This document shows, in pieces, positions 24,399-33,193 of a stretch of DNA of 64,000 nucleotides. Origin of the DNA: a candidate division Zixibacteria bacterium SM23_81 (lineage in GTDB: Bacteria; SM23-81); NCBI GenBank assembly GCA_001304015.1, contig LJUY01000005.1, positions 24,072 through 88,071 on the forward strand. The letters run 5' to 3'. The number at the start of each line of letters is the position of its first letter. Position 1 is the stretch's first letter. The position numbers and the translations under genes were made by a program. The notes beneath the pieces are model-generated. The model saw nothing but the letters and a program-made list of their open reading frames with translations. It was not told where the DNA came from and ran no database searches.

Positions 24399-25559
24399 CT
24401 ATTTCTTTCTCTTCGATGAGGGCAGGGAGTCGGCCACCAAGGTGGCCAAATCCCGAATTTCAATGTCCAGAGATCCGCCCAGATGTGTGTCCTTCATCGC
24501 GCAGGTAAGGTGAATCTGGCACTTGGGACAGGCGGTGACCAAAATCTGGGCCCCGGTTTGCTTGGCCTCCCGGAGGCGCATCATCTGGATCTGCTTGGAG
24601 GCCAAATCGCAGTTCATCCAGGCGCTGGTACCACAACACAATGCAGTGTGTTTGTTGTGGTACATCTCCCTCAGCTCAAGGTCCCCGATGGACTTCAAAA
24701 GCTCTCTCGGCGGGTCGTATAAGCCCATGTGTCGACCCAGTCGGCAGGGATCGTGATAGGTCACGGCCTTGTTCAGCCTGCCCAGGGAAAGCGGGTTTTG
24801 CGACGATCCCCCAGCCATAAGCTCGCTGAGATGGAGAACTTCAAATTTCAACTTTCCGAAATAACGGGGATAGTCCAGTTTGAAAGTGCGGTAGCCCTCG
24901 GGACAGGAAAAGACCACCCTTTTGGCCCTACTTTTCTCGATCTCCTTGAGATTGTGTTCGGCCAGCCTCTTAAAGTTATCCTCATCCCCTGCCCACAGCA
25001 TATCGTGCCCACAGCATCGCTCGTTTTCCAAAAGCATCGGCTTAATGCCCAAGCCATTCATGATTCTGATGGTGCTCCGGGCGGTGTTCAGAGTGTGGAC
25101 ATTCAGATCTTCAAAGAAGGCGTCGAAATAGGGAAGACAGCCGACGAAGTAAAGGTCCTCACCTCTTTTGGAAACGCTTAGATCTTTATCCAACCATCCC
25201 AGCCGGTTTTGTTTCAATTTCGGAGCAGTCATGATCCTCATCAAGGATTGAAAGGCGCCCCCATGGGAGCAAAACTCCCTCTGACCCAGATCCCGATAAA
25301 CCCCTCGAATTCTCCTCTGGAACTCAATATACTGCACGTCGGAGGGACACCTCTCCTCGCACATCTTACAGCTCAGACAGGACCACAGTAACCGCGTTTT
25401 GCCCAGCTTCTCGCCCTCTCCCAATATGACGCTTTTGACCATCACCCTGGGGGAATAAGCCTTGTCGAAGAGGGAGACGGGGCAGTTTCCGGTACACTTT
25501 CCGCAATCCAGGCAATAATAGGCCTTGGTCTGTTTGATGGCCTCGGCAATCTCATCCAT
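24399..25559 (-). CDS. HdrC-HdrB fusion (HdrD-like) heterodisulfide reductase subunit
   Basis: 386 residues. N-terminal HdrC part with two [4Fe-4S] motifs (CLDCGKCTGNCPVSL and CLSCKMCEERCPSDV). The HdrB part has two CCG cysteine domains: NERCCGHDMLWAG near residue 180 and HTALCCGTSAWMNC near residue 305, with HDPCRLGRHMG between and CPKCQIHL near the end. In HdrB these domains hold two noncubane [4Fe-4S] clusters that reduce a disulfide; the natural substrate in a bacterium is unknown. Its stop is 260 bases before hdrA and its start 14 bases after the GltD-MvhD gene. Confidence 0.88.
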   Translation of the reverse strand: MDEIAEAIKQTKAYYCLDCGKCTGNCPVSLFDKAYSPRVMVKSVILGEGEKLGKTRLLWSCLSCKMCEERCPSDVQYIEFQRRIRGVYRDLGQREFCSHGGAFQSLMRIMTAPKLKQNRLGWLDKDLSVSKRGEDLYFVGCLPYFDAFFEDLNVHTLNTARSTIRIMNGLGIKPMLLENERCCGHDMLWAGDEDNFKRLAEHNLKEIEKSRAKRVVFSCPEGYRTFKLDYPRYFGKLKFEVLHLSELMAGGSSQNPLSLGRLNKAVTYHDPCRLGRHMGLYDPPRELLKSIGDLELREMYHNKHTALCCGTSAWMNCDLASKQIQMMRLREAKQTGAQILVTACPKCQIHLTCAMKDTHLGGSLDIEIRDLATLVADSLPSSKRKK

Positions 25560-25573
25560 ACATCGACCCTCTC

Positions 25574-27958
25574 TCAGCTCCTCAACAAGTTAGGTCCCAA
25601 TTTGCTCATCTTCGTGGCGAATAGCCGGATGATTCTCTTCAGCTTGGTGCTCTCCCCGGAGGAGATGGTCTCCAGACGCAGCCTTTGCTTCTCGATTCCC
25701 AAGGTATGCATCAGCTTATGGGCCATATCGACCTGCGTCTCTGCCACTCGGTTTCCGAAACTGTAGTGACACTTTTCGGAGGTACAGCCCAACATCAAAA
25801 CCCCATCGGCCCCCAACTCAAGGGCTCGCAACATCAAACCGGAGTTGACGCTTCCCAAGCACATAACGCGGATGAGGTGCAGGCCTGCCGGAATTTCAAA
25901 TTCGGCTCTTTCAAGGAGGGGATACGCGCTCCAGTTGCAACCAAAACAAACGATGTGCGGCCTGGCGCCTTCACCTTTTCTTTTGCCACCGACCGAACCG
26001 GCCAGAAGATGCTCTAAGGTTTCGGTGATGCGAGCTTCCGTGAAGTGACCCAGAATGCTGGCTCCCGTGGGGCAAACGGTCACACAGGCACCACAACCCC
26101 GACAAATGGATTGGTCCACCTGGGAGACCACCACCCCATCCTCCCGGCTCACCATCTTGCGGGCTTCGTACTCACACACCTGGGCACATTCAGCACATCC
26201 TCGACAGAGCTCTTCCCAGACTTGACACACCACGGGTGATGCGAGGGCCCGCAGGCTTTCACCCGCTGGCCCTTGGATGTGGACCTCCCAGGGCTCATGG
26301 CCATTGGGAAACCGATCAGAAAGCCAGGGAATCCGCACCAACACCTGCTCTCCCGTTGTCCCAGGAACGGAGAGGGCCAACAGTTTCTGGTGGCACTCGG
26401 CGATGCACTTCTCGCACTCGGAACAAGGACCGCACATCAGGCACCGACCGGCCTCTCGTCGAGCACTTTCCTCCGAGGGAAGGTGCTCCACCTCGTGGAA
26501 GTGATTTCTCCAGGACTTGGGAGCTTCCCGTAAGGTCCGCATGCGGTTTTTGTGCTCGGGCACCCAGTCCTCGATGACCACCTCGGCCTGTCGCTCTCCA
26601 GGATCTTTTGGAGCAGGCTTCAGTTCTTTGCCTTTGAGATAATGATAGAGAGAGGCGGCCGCCTTATGGCCAACGGCGATGGCCTCGATGACCGATTTCG
26701 GTCCGCTGACGGCGTCCCCTCCGGCGAAAATCCCCTTTGTCTTCGTGGCCAGGGTTTCCGGCTCCACCACCAGGGTGTTCCATGGGGAGATCTCAAAGCT
26801 GTGATTCTTGGGTAAAGACGATAGGTCTGGCTCTTGATGGATGGCAAAAATGACGGTGTCGGCTGGGAGGCTGAACTCAGAGCCCTTTATGGAGGAAGGC
26901 TGTCTTCTGCCCACCTCATCCGCCGGACCGGAGCGCATCTTGGCGCAGGTTACCCCTCGAACTCGACCGTTTCGTCCCAATACTTTAACGGGAACAACAT
27001 GACAATGAAGCCTGACCCCCTCTCTCTCTGCCTCCCTGGCCAGATCGGGATAAGGCAGCTCCTGCTTGGAGCGACGGAAGATCACATCTACATGGCGGCT
27101 GCCCAACCTCAGGGCTGTTCTGGCCGAATCCAAGGCCGCATACCCGGCTCCGATAATCACCACCCTGTTCCCCAGTCTTTCCCCGGAGCCCAGATGAACC
27201 CCCTTCAGGAATGTCAGGGCATCGAGAGAATGCTGGAGTTCCTCGCCGGGAATGCCCAGCTTCAACCCTCTATGGGCGCCGGTGGCCATGAATACCGCCT
27301 TATATCCCTGGCGAAGAAGCCGACGGGGGTCTTTGACTTCTTTCTTTGTTCGGATGTCCACGCCCAAGTCTGCGATGGCGGCAATCTCCGCCTGGATTAC
27401 GTCCCTGGGAAGGCGGAATGGGGGAATCCCCACAGAGAGCATCCCCCCAGCCACGGGCAACTTTTCAAAAACGGTAACGCTGAAGCCCAACCGGGCCAGA
27501 TCGCTGGCAGCGGTGAGACCTGCCGGACCAGAACCAACAATGGCCACCCTCTCCTGCCCTGTTTTCCTAGCGCCTCTCACCTTGGGTTTCTCCGAGGCCT
27601 GTTTAAGCTCGTAGTCGGCCACAAAGCGCTTTAGCATCCGGATGGCCACGGGCTCATCGACCTCACCCCGGTGGCATTCGGGCTCGCACGGATGCATGCA
27701 TACCCGGCCGCATATGGCCGGGAAGGGATTCGTTTCTTTGATCAGCTCCAGAGATTTTTTAAACTCGCCCCCCGCGATGAGACCGACGTAGCCCTTCACA
27801 TCAGTGCCCAGAGGACAGGCCACCTTGCACTGAGAGGTCTTGACCCGACGGAGAGTGTAAGGACCCAACTCAGCCTGAGGAAAATGAAGAACGACTTCCT
27901 CCTGCTCTAGAAGCGCTCGAATATCGGCAATGCTCTCTTTCTCCGCAACCTTACCCAT
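25574..27958 (-). CDS. GltD-like NAD(P)H oxidoreductase fused to ferredoxin and MvhD domains
   Basis: 794 residues. N-terminal Fe-S segment (CKVACPLGTDVKGYV, CGRVCMHPCEPECHRG), FAD motif AIVGSGPAGLTAAS near 140, NAD(P) motif VVIIGAGYAALDSARTA near 275, and YxGGDAVSG-like FAGGDAVSG near 420. A cysteine-rich segment (CLMCGPCSECEKCIAECH) follows near 510 and a double ferredoxin (CRGCAECAQVCEYEA, CRGCGACVTVCPTGA) near 590-640. An MvhD-like domain ends the protein (VCFGCNWSAYPLL, LGCTSEKCHYSFG). The MvhD domain suggests it docks electrons onto HdrA, and the GltD part would bring NAD(P)H. This is an unusual fusion. It lies between hdrCB and a NuoG-like gene with very short spacing (14 and 5 bases). 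Confidence 0.88.
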   Translation of the reverse strand: MGKVAEKESIADIRALLEQEEVVLHFPQAELGPYTLRRVKTSQCKVACPLGTDVKGYVGLIAGGEFKKSLELIKETNPFPAICGRVCMHPCEPECHRGEVDEPVAIRMLKRFVADYELKQASEKPKVRGARKTGQERVAIVGSGPAGLTAASDLARLGFSVTVFEKLPVAGGMLSVGIPPFRLPRDVIQAEIAAIADLGVDIRTKKEVKDPRRLLRQGYKAVFMATGAHRGLKLGIPGEELQHSLDALTFLKGVHLGSGERLGNRVVIIGAGYAALDSARTALRLGSRHVDVIFRRSKQELPYPDLAREAEREGVRLHCHVVPVKVLGRNGRVRGVTCAKMRSGPADEVGRRQPSSIKGSEFSLPADTVIFAIHQEPDLSSLPKNHSFEISPWNTLVVEPETLATKTKGIFAGGDAVSGPKSVIEAIAVGHKAAASLYHYLKGKELKPAPKDPGERQAEVVIEDWVPEHKNRMRTLREAPKSWRNHFHEVEHLPSEESARREAGRCLMCGPCSECEKCIAECHQKLLALSVPGTTGEQVLVRIPWLSDRFPNGHEPWEVHIQGPAGESLRALASPVVCQVWEELCRGCAECAQVCEYEARKMVSREDGVVVSQVDQSICRGCGACVTVCPTGASILGHFTEARITETLEHLLAGSVGGKRKGEGARPHIVCFGCNWSAYPLLERAEFEIPAGLHLIRVMCLGSVNSGLMLRALELGADGVLMLGCTSEKCHYSFGNRVAETQVDMAHKLMHTLGIEKQRLRLETISSGESTKLKRIIRLFATKMSKLGPNLLRS

Positions 27959-27963
27959 GGACG

Positions 27964-28752
27964 CTATTCCTTTCTGACCCGTTTCAGAAACTCATGGTAC
28001 GCGGACACAGATTCGAGATCGCAGTTTCGGGCCACGAATATGGGGTGAGTGTCCATGTGGTCCCGAAACCTCTGGTCCACCTCACACTGAGCGCAACGAA
28101 AACTGTTGGCGCAGAGGGCATAGGGCAAGATGCCCATCAGCGAATAACGGCACTCCCTGTGTTCCCCCGGCCGCTCCCGAAACTGTTGAGCGGTCTCGGC
28201 TTCCATCTGTATGGCTCCCGTGGGACAGAGATAGGTGCAAACGCCGCATGCTATGCAGGTATCGGAGGCTTTGTCAAAAGGTTTGCTCCAGGTCCGGTCT
28301 GAACCGCGATTGGCAAAGCAGATGGCACTGGCACCCACCACGGACTCACAGACGCGAACGCAGAGACCGCAGAGGATGCAGTCCTCCTCTGGATTCTCAA
28401 CTGGGAAACGTATCTTCTTAATTCCATACTCCGCGGCCATGGCCCTAATGATCTTCACCTTGGGAGCGCGGGCCATAAGAAGTTCCAAGTTCATCTTGCG
28501 CGCCGCCAGCGCCCTGTTAGATTTCGTCCAAACCGTCATACCCTGCTGTACGGCGGTGTTACAGGCGGTCACCAGCTCAGATTTTCTCTCCTTGATGACC
28601 TCAACCATGCATATACGACAGGCTGCATAAGGCTCCAGGGCGGGGTGATGGCAGAGGGTGGGAATCTCGAGGCCCAGCTTTTGGGCAGCCTGAAGAATGG
28701 TCGCTCCGCGCTCAGCTTTCACCAGTTTGCCATCTATTTTCAATGAGATCAT
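27964..28752 (-). CDS. NuoG/HoxU-like Fe-S protein
   Basis: 262 residues. N-terminal plant-type [2Fe-2S] domain (TLCHHPALEPYAACRICMVEV). A NuoG-like region (VTACNTAVQQGMTVWT) and two [4Fe-4S] motifs (CILCGLCVRVCESVVG and CIACGVCTYLCPTGAI) follow. It ends without the molybdopterin-like or H-cluster domain, so it is a short electron-transfer subunit as in HoxU. The last 60 residues contain further Cys (ECRYSLMG, CRCAQCEVDQRF-like, ARNCD). It follows the NuoF gene by nine bases and would link the NADH site to the GltD-MvhD/Hdr proteins. Confidence 0.85.
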   Translation of the reverse strand: MISLKIDGKLVKAERGATILQAAQKLGLEIPTLCHHPALEPYAACRICMVEVIKERKSELVTACNTAVQQGMTVWTKSNRALAARKMNLELLMARAPKVKIIRAMAAEYGIKKIRFPVENPEEDCILCGLCVRVCESVVGASAICFANRGSDRTWSKPFDKASDTCIACGVCTYLCPTGAIQMEAETAQQFRERPGEHRECRYSLMGILPYALCANSFRCAQCEVDQRFRDHMDTHPIFVARNCDLESVSAYHEFLKRVRKE

Positions 28753-28761
28753 CGGACCTCC

Positions 28762-30555
28762 TCAATCGATGCACACGGCCTCAAATTTGCACACATCGAA
28801 ACAGATACCACATTTCACACACTTCTGTTGATCGATGAGGTGCGGCTGTTTTTTACCGCCGGAGATGGCGTCTTCGGGGCACTCCTTGCGGCAAAGGCCA
28901 CACGCCGTGCATGCGTCTGGGTCAATGCGATAGGTGTTCAACTGGCGGCAAACGTGGGCGGGACATCTTTTTTCTTTGATATGAGCCTCATATTCATCTC
29001 GAAAATAGCGCAAGGTGGTCAGAACAGGATTGGGGGCGGTCTTGCCCAGACCGCAGAGAGATGTTTCTTTCACTTCATGAGCCAGCTGTTCGAGGGTTTC
29101 CAGGTCCTCTTCGGTGCCCTTGCCTTCCGTAATTTTTTTTAGAAGATGCAGCATCATCTTCGTGCCCTCACGGCATGGGGTGCACTTTCCACAAGACTCG
29201 TCCTGTGTAAAGGACAGAAAGTATCGAGCGATATCCACCATGCAGGTATCCTCATCCAGCACCACCATACCCCCGGATCCCATCATGGAGCCTGCCTCGC
29301 TGAGGCTTTCGTAGTCAACGGGCAAATCCAGGAGCTCGGCGGGAATACAACCTCCAGAGGGACCACCCGTTTGCACGGCCTTGAAGGCTTTTTCATGGGG
29401 AATGCCACCCCCGATGTCGTAGATGATCTCCCGCAAGGTAATTCCCATGGGCACCTCGACCAGGCCCGTGTTGTTGATTTTCCCCACAAGTGAGAAGACC
29501 TTTGTGCCCTTACTGGTTTCGGTGCCGATCTGGGAGTACCATTGAGCGCCGCGCCTGATGATGCTGGGGACGTTAGCCCAAGTCTCCACGTTATTATTGT
29601 TGGTCGGCTTGCTCCAAATGCCATGCTCTGTGGGAAAGGGGGGACGCGGCCGCGGCTCCCCCAGGCGCCCCTCTACAGAGGCCATCAGGGCCGTCTCCTC
29701 TCCGCACACGAAAGCCCCTGCTCCTCTGACAATCTTGATATCAAAATCAAAGCCGGATCCCAGAATATCTTTGCCAAGCAGACCGTAATTACGGGCTTGT
29801 TCCAAAGCGATGATCAACCTTTTGAGGGCCAGGGGATATTCGTTTCGGATATAGATATAACCCTGATTAGCGCCGATGGCATAGGCACCGATGATGAGGC
29901 CCTCGATCACCGAATGGGGATCGGCTTCCACGATGCTTCTATCCATAAAAGCGCCGGGATCTCCTTCGTCCGCGTTGCACAGGACGAATTTGCCGCCATT
30001 CGATTTGGCCTTTCGGGTCAGCTCCCATTTCAGGCCGGTGAGGAAACCAGCGCCACCTCTGCCTCGAAGACCTGAATCCTTGATCTCTTGAATAATCTCC
30101 CTGGGCTTCATCTTCAAGGCCTTGGCCAAACCAAAATAGCCATCCCTGGCGATGTACTCGTCGATGCGCTCTGGATCGATCAGTCCCCTGTTTCGCAAAG
30201 CTATCAGGCGCTGCTGCTTGAAGAAGCCGATGTCGTTCATCTTCGGAATGGGGGTCTGTTCACCTGGAGGCGAATACATGAGCCTCTTCACCGGCCGACC
30301 CTTTAGGAAATGCTCCTCCACCACGTAGGGGATGTCTTCCTCCCTGAGCTGCTGGTAAAAGATGCCCTCGGGGTGAACGACCACCAGGGGGCCCACAGCG
30401 CAGAAGCCGTTGCAGCCCGTGGTTACCACGGCAATCTCATCCTGGAGCCCTTGTTTTTCGATTTCACGCTCCAGCGCTTCCTTAATGTGGAAAGACCTGT
30501 TTGAGACACAAGCTGTGCCTGCACAGACCATACAGTATGAGCGATATGTTTTCAA
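28762..30555 (-). CDS. NuoF/HydB-type NADH-binding flavoprotein
   Basis: 597 residues from a TTG with GGAG eight bases upstream. N-terminal thioredoxin-like [2Fe-2S] domain (CMVCAGTACVSN, TTGCNGFCAVGP). NuoF core: GRGGAGFLTGLKW for NADH/FMN, CNADEGDPGAFMDRS, GAGAFVCGEETALMASVEG, and the [4Fe-4S] site ESCGKCTPCREGT near residue 465. Two C-terminal [4Fe-4S] motifs (CTACGLCRKECPEDAI, CVKCGICFDVCKFEAV). This is the domain order of the HydB subunit of bifurcating hydrogenases and of HdrABC-linked NADH modules. No catalytic hydrogenase follows; the neighbours are Hdr subunits instead. Confidence 0.92.
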   Translation of the reverse strand: MKTYRSYCMVCAGTACVSNRSFHIKEALEREIEKQGLQDEIAVVTTGCNGFCAVGPLVVVHPEGIFYQQLREEDIPYVVEEHFLKGRPVKRLMYSPPGEQTPIPKMNDIGFFKQQRLIALRNRGLIDPERIDEYIARDGYFGLAKALKMKPREIIQEIKDSGLRGRGGAGFLTGLKWELTRKAKSNGGKFVLCNADEGDPGAFMDRSIVEADPHSVIEGLIIGAYAIGANQGYIYIRNEYPLALKRLIIALEQARNYGLLGKDILGSGFDFDIKIVRGAGAFVCGEETALMASVEGRLGEPRPRPPFPTEHGIWSKPTNNNNVETWANVPSIIRRGAQWYSQIGTETSKGTKVFSLVGKINNTGLVEVPMGITLREIIYDIGGGIPHEKAFKAVQTGGPSGGCIPAELLDLPVDYESLSEAGSMMGSGGMVVLDEDTCMVDIARYFLSFTQDESCGKCTPCREGTKMMLHLLKKITEGKGTEEDLETLEQLAHEVKETSLCGLGKTAPNPVLTTLRYFRDEYEAHIKEKRCPAHVCRQLNTYRIDPDACTACGLCRKECPEDAISGGKKQPHLIDQQKCVKCGICFDVCKFEAVCID

Positions 30556-30576
30556 GGTGTTCTCTCCCGCCTACGA

Positions 30577-30960
30577 CTAAAATGTCCTCTCGCTACCCAA
30601 GGCGAGGGCATACTCCATCACTATCTTCCCTTTGAGCACGTGATCGGTGAAGATCGTGCGCGCTTTTTCCGGTGTCAAATCGACGTACTTGACGGGAGCT
30701 TGGCCCGCCAATTCCACGGTAGCCATGGGCTCTCGACTGCACAGGCCGGCACAGCCAGAAGTCGTTATGATGACGTCCTTGGCATCCTTTTTTTCAATTT
30801 CATCCAGGAAAGCGACCATGATATCCCTGGCGCCTGCCGCTATGCCGCATGTGCCCATATGCACAGTGATCTTGGCTTTCCCAGCGCCTTCGCGCAACAT
30901 AGTCATCCTTCGAGATTTCTCTTGGATTTTTCGTAGATCATCCAATGTCAGCTTCGGCAT
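30577..30960 (-). CDS. Thioredoxin-like [2Fe-2S] ferredoxin
   Basis: 127 residues from the ATG at 30960 (AGAGGT upstream; a GTG three codons earlier is possible). NuoE C-domain fold: VHMGTCGIAAGARDIM and TTSGCAGLCSREPMATVEL give the four cysteines. The N-terminal 25 residues are charged and probably helical. Sits between nuoE and nuoF as in many HydABCD-like operons. Likely one more relay between NADH and the Hdr part. Confidence 0.82.
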   Translation of the reverse strand: MPKLTLDDLRKIQEKSRRMTMLREGAGKAKITVHMGTCGIAAGARDIMVAFLDEIEKKDAKDVIITTSGCAGLCSREPMATVELAGQAPVKYVDLTPEKARTIFTDHVLKGKIVMEYALALGSERTF

Positions 30961-31014
30961 TTCCGACACCTCTGCGACTGATGAATGCCACTTTCAGGCA
31001 ATGAAAAAGAAGGC

Positions 31015-31485
31015 TCAGCTCTTCGAGCCAGCTTCTTTGTATTTCTTCAGAATCCTGGACAGCTGGGCAGGCTCCACCTGTCCGTAAAGATCTTCTCCCA
31101 CTGTGACAACGGGTGCCAGGCCACAACAGCCAACGCAACGGACGGCCTCCAGACCAAAAGTTCTATCTGGCGTTGTCTGGCCAGTTTTGATCCCTAAATC
31201 CCGTTCCAGCTTTTCCAGGATGCGGGGAGCACCCTTTACATGACAAGCAGTGCCCAGACACACGTTAATGGGATATCTCGCTCTGGGCGTAAGGGAAAAG
31301 GCTTTGAAAAAGGTCGTCAGACTGTAGACGCGGCTCAAGGGAACGTCCAGCTCCTCGGTGATCCTGATGGCAACCTCTTCGGGAATGTAGTGAAATTCTT
31401 CCTGAACATCCTGTAAGATGGCTATTAAAGCGCTGCTATCGCCGCGGTACCTCTCCAAGATTCTGTCTATAGCAGCTGTTTTCAT
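31015..31485 (-). CDS. NuoE/HydC-type [2Fe-2S] subunit
   Basis: 156 residues from the ATG at 31485 (GGAGG five bases upstream). MKTAAIDRILERYRGDSSAL, then the N-terminal helical bundle, then CLGTACHVKGAP and VRCVGCCGLAPVVTVG with the four cluster cysteines. Matches the 24-kDa subunit of complex I and HydC. First of the Nuo-like genes; the ATPase-fold gene of the sensor cluster ends 88 bases upstream, so both clusters may share a transcript. Confidence 0.92.
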   Translation of the reverse strand: MKTAAIDRILERYRGDSSALIAILQDVQEEFHYIPEEVAIRITEELDVPLSRVYSLTTFFKAFSLTPRARYPINVCLGTACHVKGAPRILEKLERDLGIKTGQTTPDRTFGLEAVRCVGCCGLAPVVTVGEDLYGQVEPAQLSRILKKYKEAGSKS

Positions 31486-31573
31486 CTTTACCTCCAGCAA
31501 TGATGCGTTTTTCTCTTTTCTCTCTGTTGGTCACTCTCGTTCTGCTTTACCCCTGGAGAATCAGAATGAAGAA

Positions 31574-32104
31574 TCAATGAAAATCCTGTTTCAATTTTTC
31601 TCGGAGGCTGCGCAATCCCTGGGGTGAAACAACAAGAAGATCCTCCAATCGAACCCTCAGGTCTCTTGAGCAAAGATTGAACTCCCTGACACCTCTCTGG
31701 TGACGATACACGAATTCGACGTGGGGATTTCCCACGATAAGGGTCAGCAGCGTATCCCCTATGTTTCCCAGAGGTTGTCTATCGATATGGCTGTATTGAA
31801 AGACCGCTTTGACCTTCGTTCCTCTATAGGGTTCAGAATGGATGGTCAAGCTCCCATTGCTCATTCTGGCTGCTTGGGCCAGCAGGGACAGGCCAAACCC
31901 TACCCTCCTCTCCGTTCTGGTCGATACGAAAGGACTCGTTGCTTTTTTTACAAAGCTCTTGTCCATTCCTTTGCCGTCATCCATGATCTCGATCGAAAGA
32001 GAATCTTTTTCCAAGTCCTCCGTGATAGCGATCTCCACATGCTTTGCCCCGGCAGTAATTGAGTTCTCCACGATGTCCAATATATGTAGCGAAAGGTCCT
32101 GCAA
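31574..32104 (-). CDS. Histidine-kinase-type ATPase domain protein
   Basis: 176 residues from a TTG with GAGGAAATC directly upstream. HATPase fold only: N box LDIVENSITAGAKHVEI, G1 EIMDDGKGMD, and RRVGFGLSLLAQAA. No sensor or dimerisation domain. The last 60 residues (from SHIDRQPLG) are specific to this small family. Members are found in [FeFe]-hydrogenase and NuoEF operons with PHP, DRTGG and an anti-sigma-like ATPase, as here. Probably part of a signalling switch rather than a kinase acting alone. Confidence 0.78.
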   Translation of the reverse strand: MQDLSLHILDIVENSITAGAKHVEIAITEDLEKDSLSIEIMDDGKGMDKSFVKKATSPFVSTRTERRVGFGLSLLAQAARMSNGSLTIHSEPYRGTKVKAVFQYSHIDRQPLGNIGDTLLTLIVGNPHVEFVYRHQRGVREFNLCSRDLRVRLEDLLVVSPQGLRSLREKLKQDFH

Positions 32105-32111
32105 GATTTCC

Positions 32112-32846
32112 TCAATGAATGACCATTCTACCCTCTACCCCTCGCAGGGCTTTTTCGATCTCGCTCAAATAGGGGCCTTTCAGAAGAAAGCCGGTGGTCC
32201 CTTGACCAATCTGCTCTAAATGATGAGCATCCGAGGATGAGATAAGCGCATAGTTAGAAAGACGGTCAAATTCTTCTCGCCTCCCGTCCAGAGGGCTCCT
32301 GGGCGATATCTCAAGAGCATCAAATGCCAGATTCTCCGGAATGAACCCCAGCTGTCCGATAATTCCAAATCCCTCTCGATCGATGTGCGCCGCTATGGCC
32401 AGCCCGGCATGGTGATGGATGTAGCGAACAACATCATCGATGGAAAGATCCGCGGCACCTATCAGAAGCCTTTTGTTGAAATCCAACACCTCAGAGAACT
32501 CATTGACCACCACCTGCATGCCAAATGCTTCCTCGTCATTCTCCCCGGACAGGTGAGCGTAGACAACACTCTGCATGGCCAGAGCATCTTCCAAATTCTC
32601 AAAGAGCGCGATGATGTGAACTTCTTCCTGAGACGTCACCTCCATTCCCGGCAACACCCTTAAATCCCTCCCCACAGCCGCCCGCATGACCGCGATGACG
32701 TTCTCGCAACTATTATGATCGCATATGGCGATGATGTCGATATCTTTTTTCAGCGCTGTCTCCACAATTTTTCTTGGAGACATCTGGAGGTCGCCGCAAG
32801 GGGAAAGGCACGTATGCACATGCAAATCTGCCACATACCTTTTCAT
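32112..32846 (-). CDS. PHP-domain phosphoesterase
   Basis: 244 residues. PHP metal site: DLHVHTCLSPCGD at 7-19, AICDHNSCENV near 40, a His in AIAAHIDREGFG near 150 and SSSDAHHLEQIG near 210. The motifs look complete, so it should bind two or three metal ions and cleave a phosphoester; the substrate is unknown. Start overlaps the stop of the DRTGG gene by four bases. Confidence 0.85.
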   Translation of the reverse strand: MKRYVADLHVHTCLSPCGDLQMSPRKIVETALKKDIDIIAICDHNSCENVIAVMRAAVGRDLRVLPGMEVTSQEEVHIIALFENLEDALAMQSVVYAHLSGENDEEAFGMQVVVNEFSEVLDFNKRLLIGAADLSIDDVVRYIHHHAGLAIAAHIDREGFGIIGQLGFIPENLAFDALEISPRSPLDGRREEFDRLSNYALISSSDAHHLEQIGQGTTGFLLKGPYLSEIEKALRGVEGRMVIH

Positions 32847-33193
32847 CGCCCCGGCGCCCTAGAAACCCCCAACTGATATAGCCTGCCCACCACATCAAAG
32901 GTGGGCAGACTTGTGACCATGATGGGAATTCCCTCCTCCTGTGCCCTCTTTAGGGTCTCCTCATCCGGCTCCCTTCCATTCACGATGACGATCCCGGCCA
33001 GCTCCCTCACCACAGCGACGCCCACGACGTTCTGATGAACCTGTAAGGTCACCCAGAGGTTCCCCGGCTGGGCATTGGCCAGCACGTCGCTCAGCAAATC
33101 ACTAGCATAGCCCCCGTTAACCTCCACTGCGAGTTTCTCAGAAGCTGTTCTTTCCTTTAAACCGAGTTTCTCGACGACGTCCTTGAGAATCAT
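32843..33193 (-). CDS. DRTGG-domain protein
   Basis: 116 residues from the ATG at 33193 with GGAG eight bases upstream. MILKDVVEKLGL, VNGGYASDLLSDVLANAQPG and VTLQVHQNVVGVAVVRELAGIV are typical of the stand-alone DRTGG family, which is related to the regulatory region of CBS/DRTGG phosphotransacetylases. It would bind a small ligand. Its first 19 codons overlap the end of the hydrogenase-like gene in a different frame (56 bases), more than the usual four. Confidence 0.78.
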   Translation of the reverse strand: MILKDVVEKLGLKERTASEKLAVEVNGGYASDLLSDVLANAQPGNLWVTLQVHQNVVGVAVVRELAGIVIVNGREPDEETLKRAQEEGIPIMVTSLPTFDVVGRLYQLGVSRAPGR

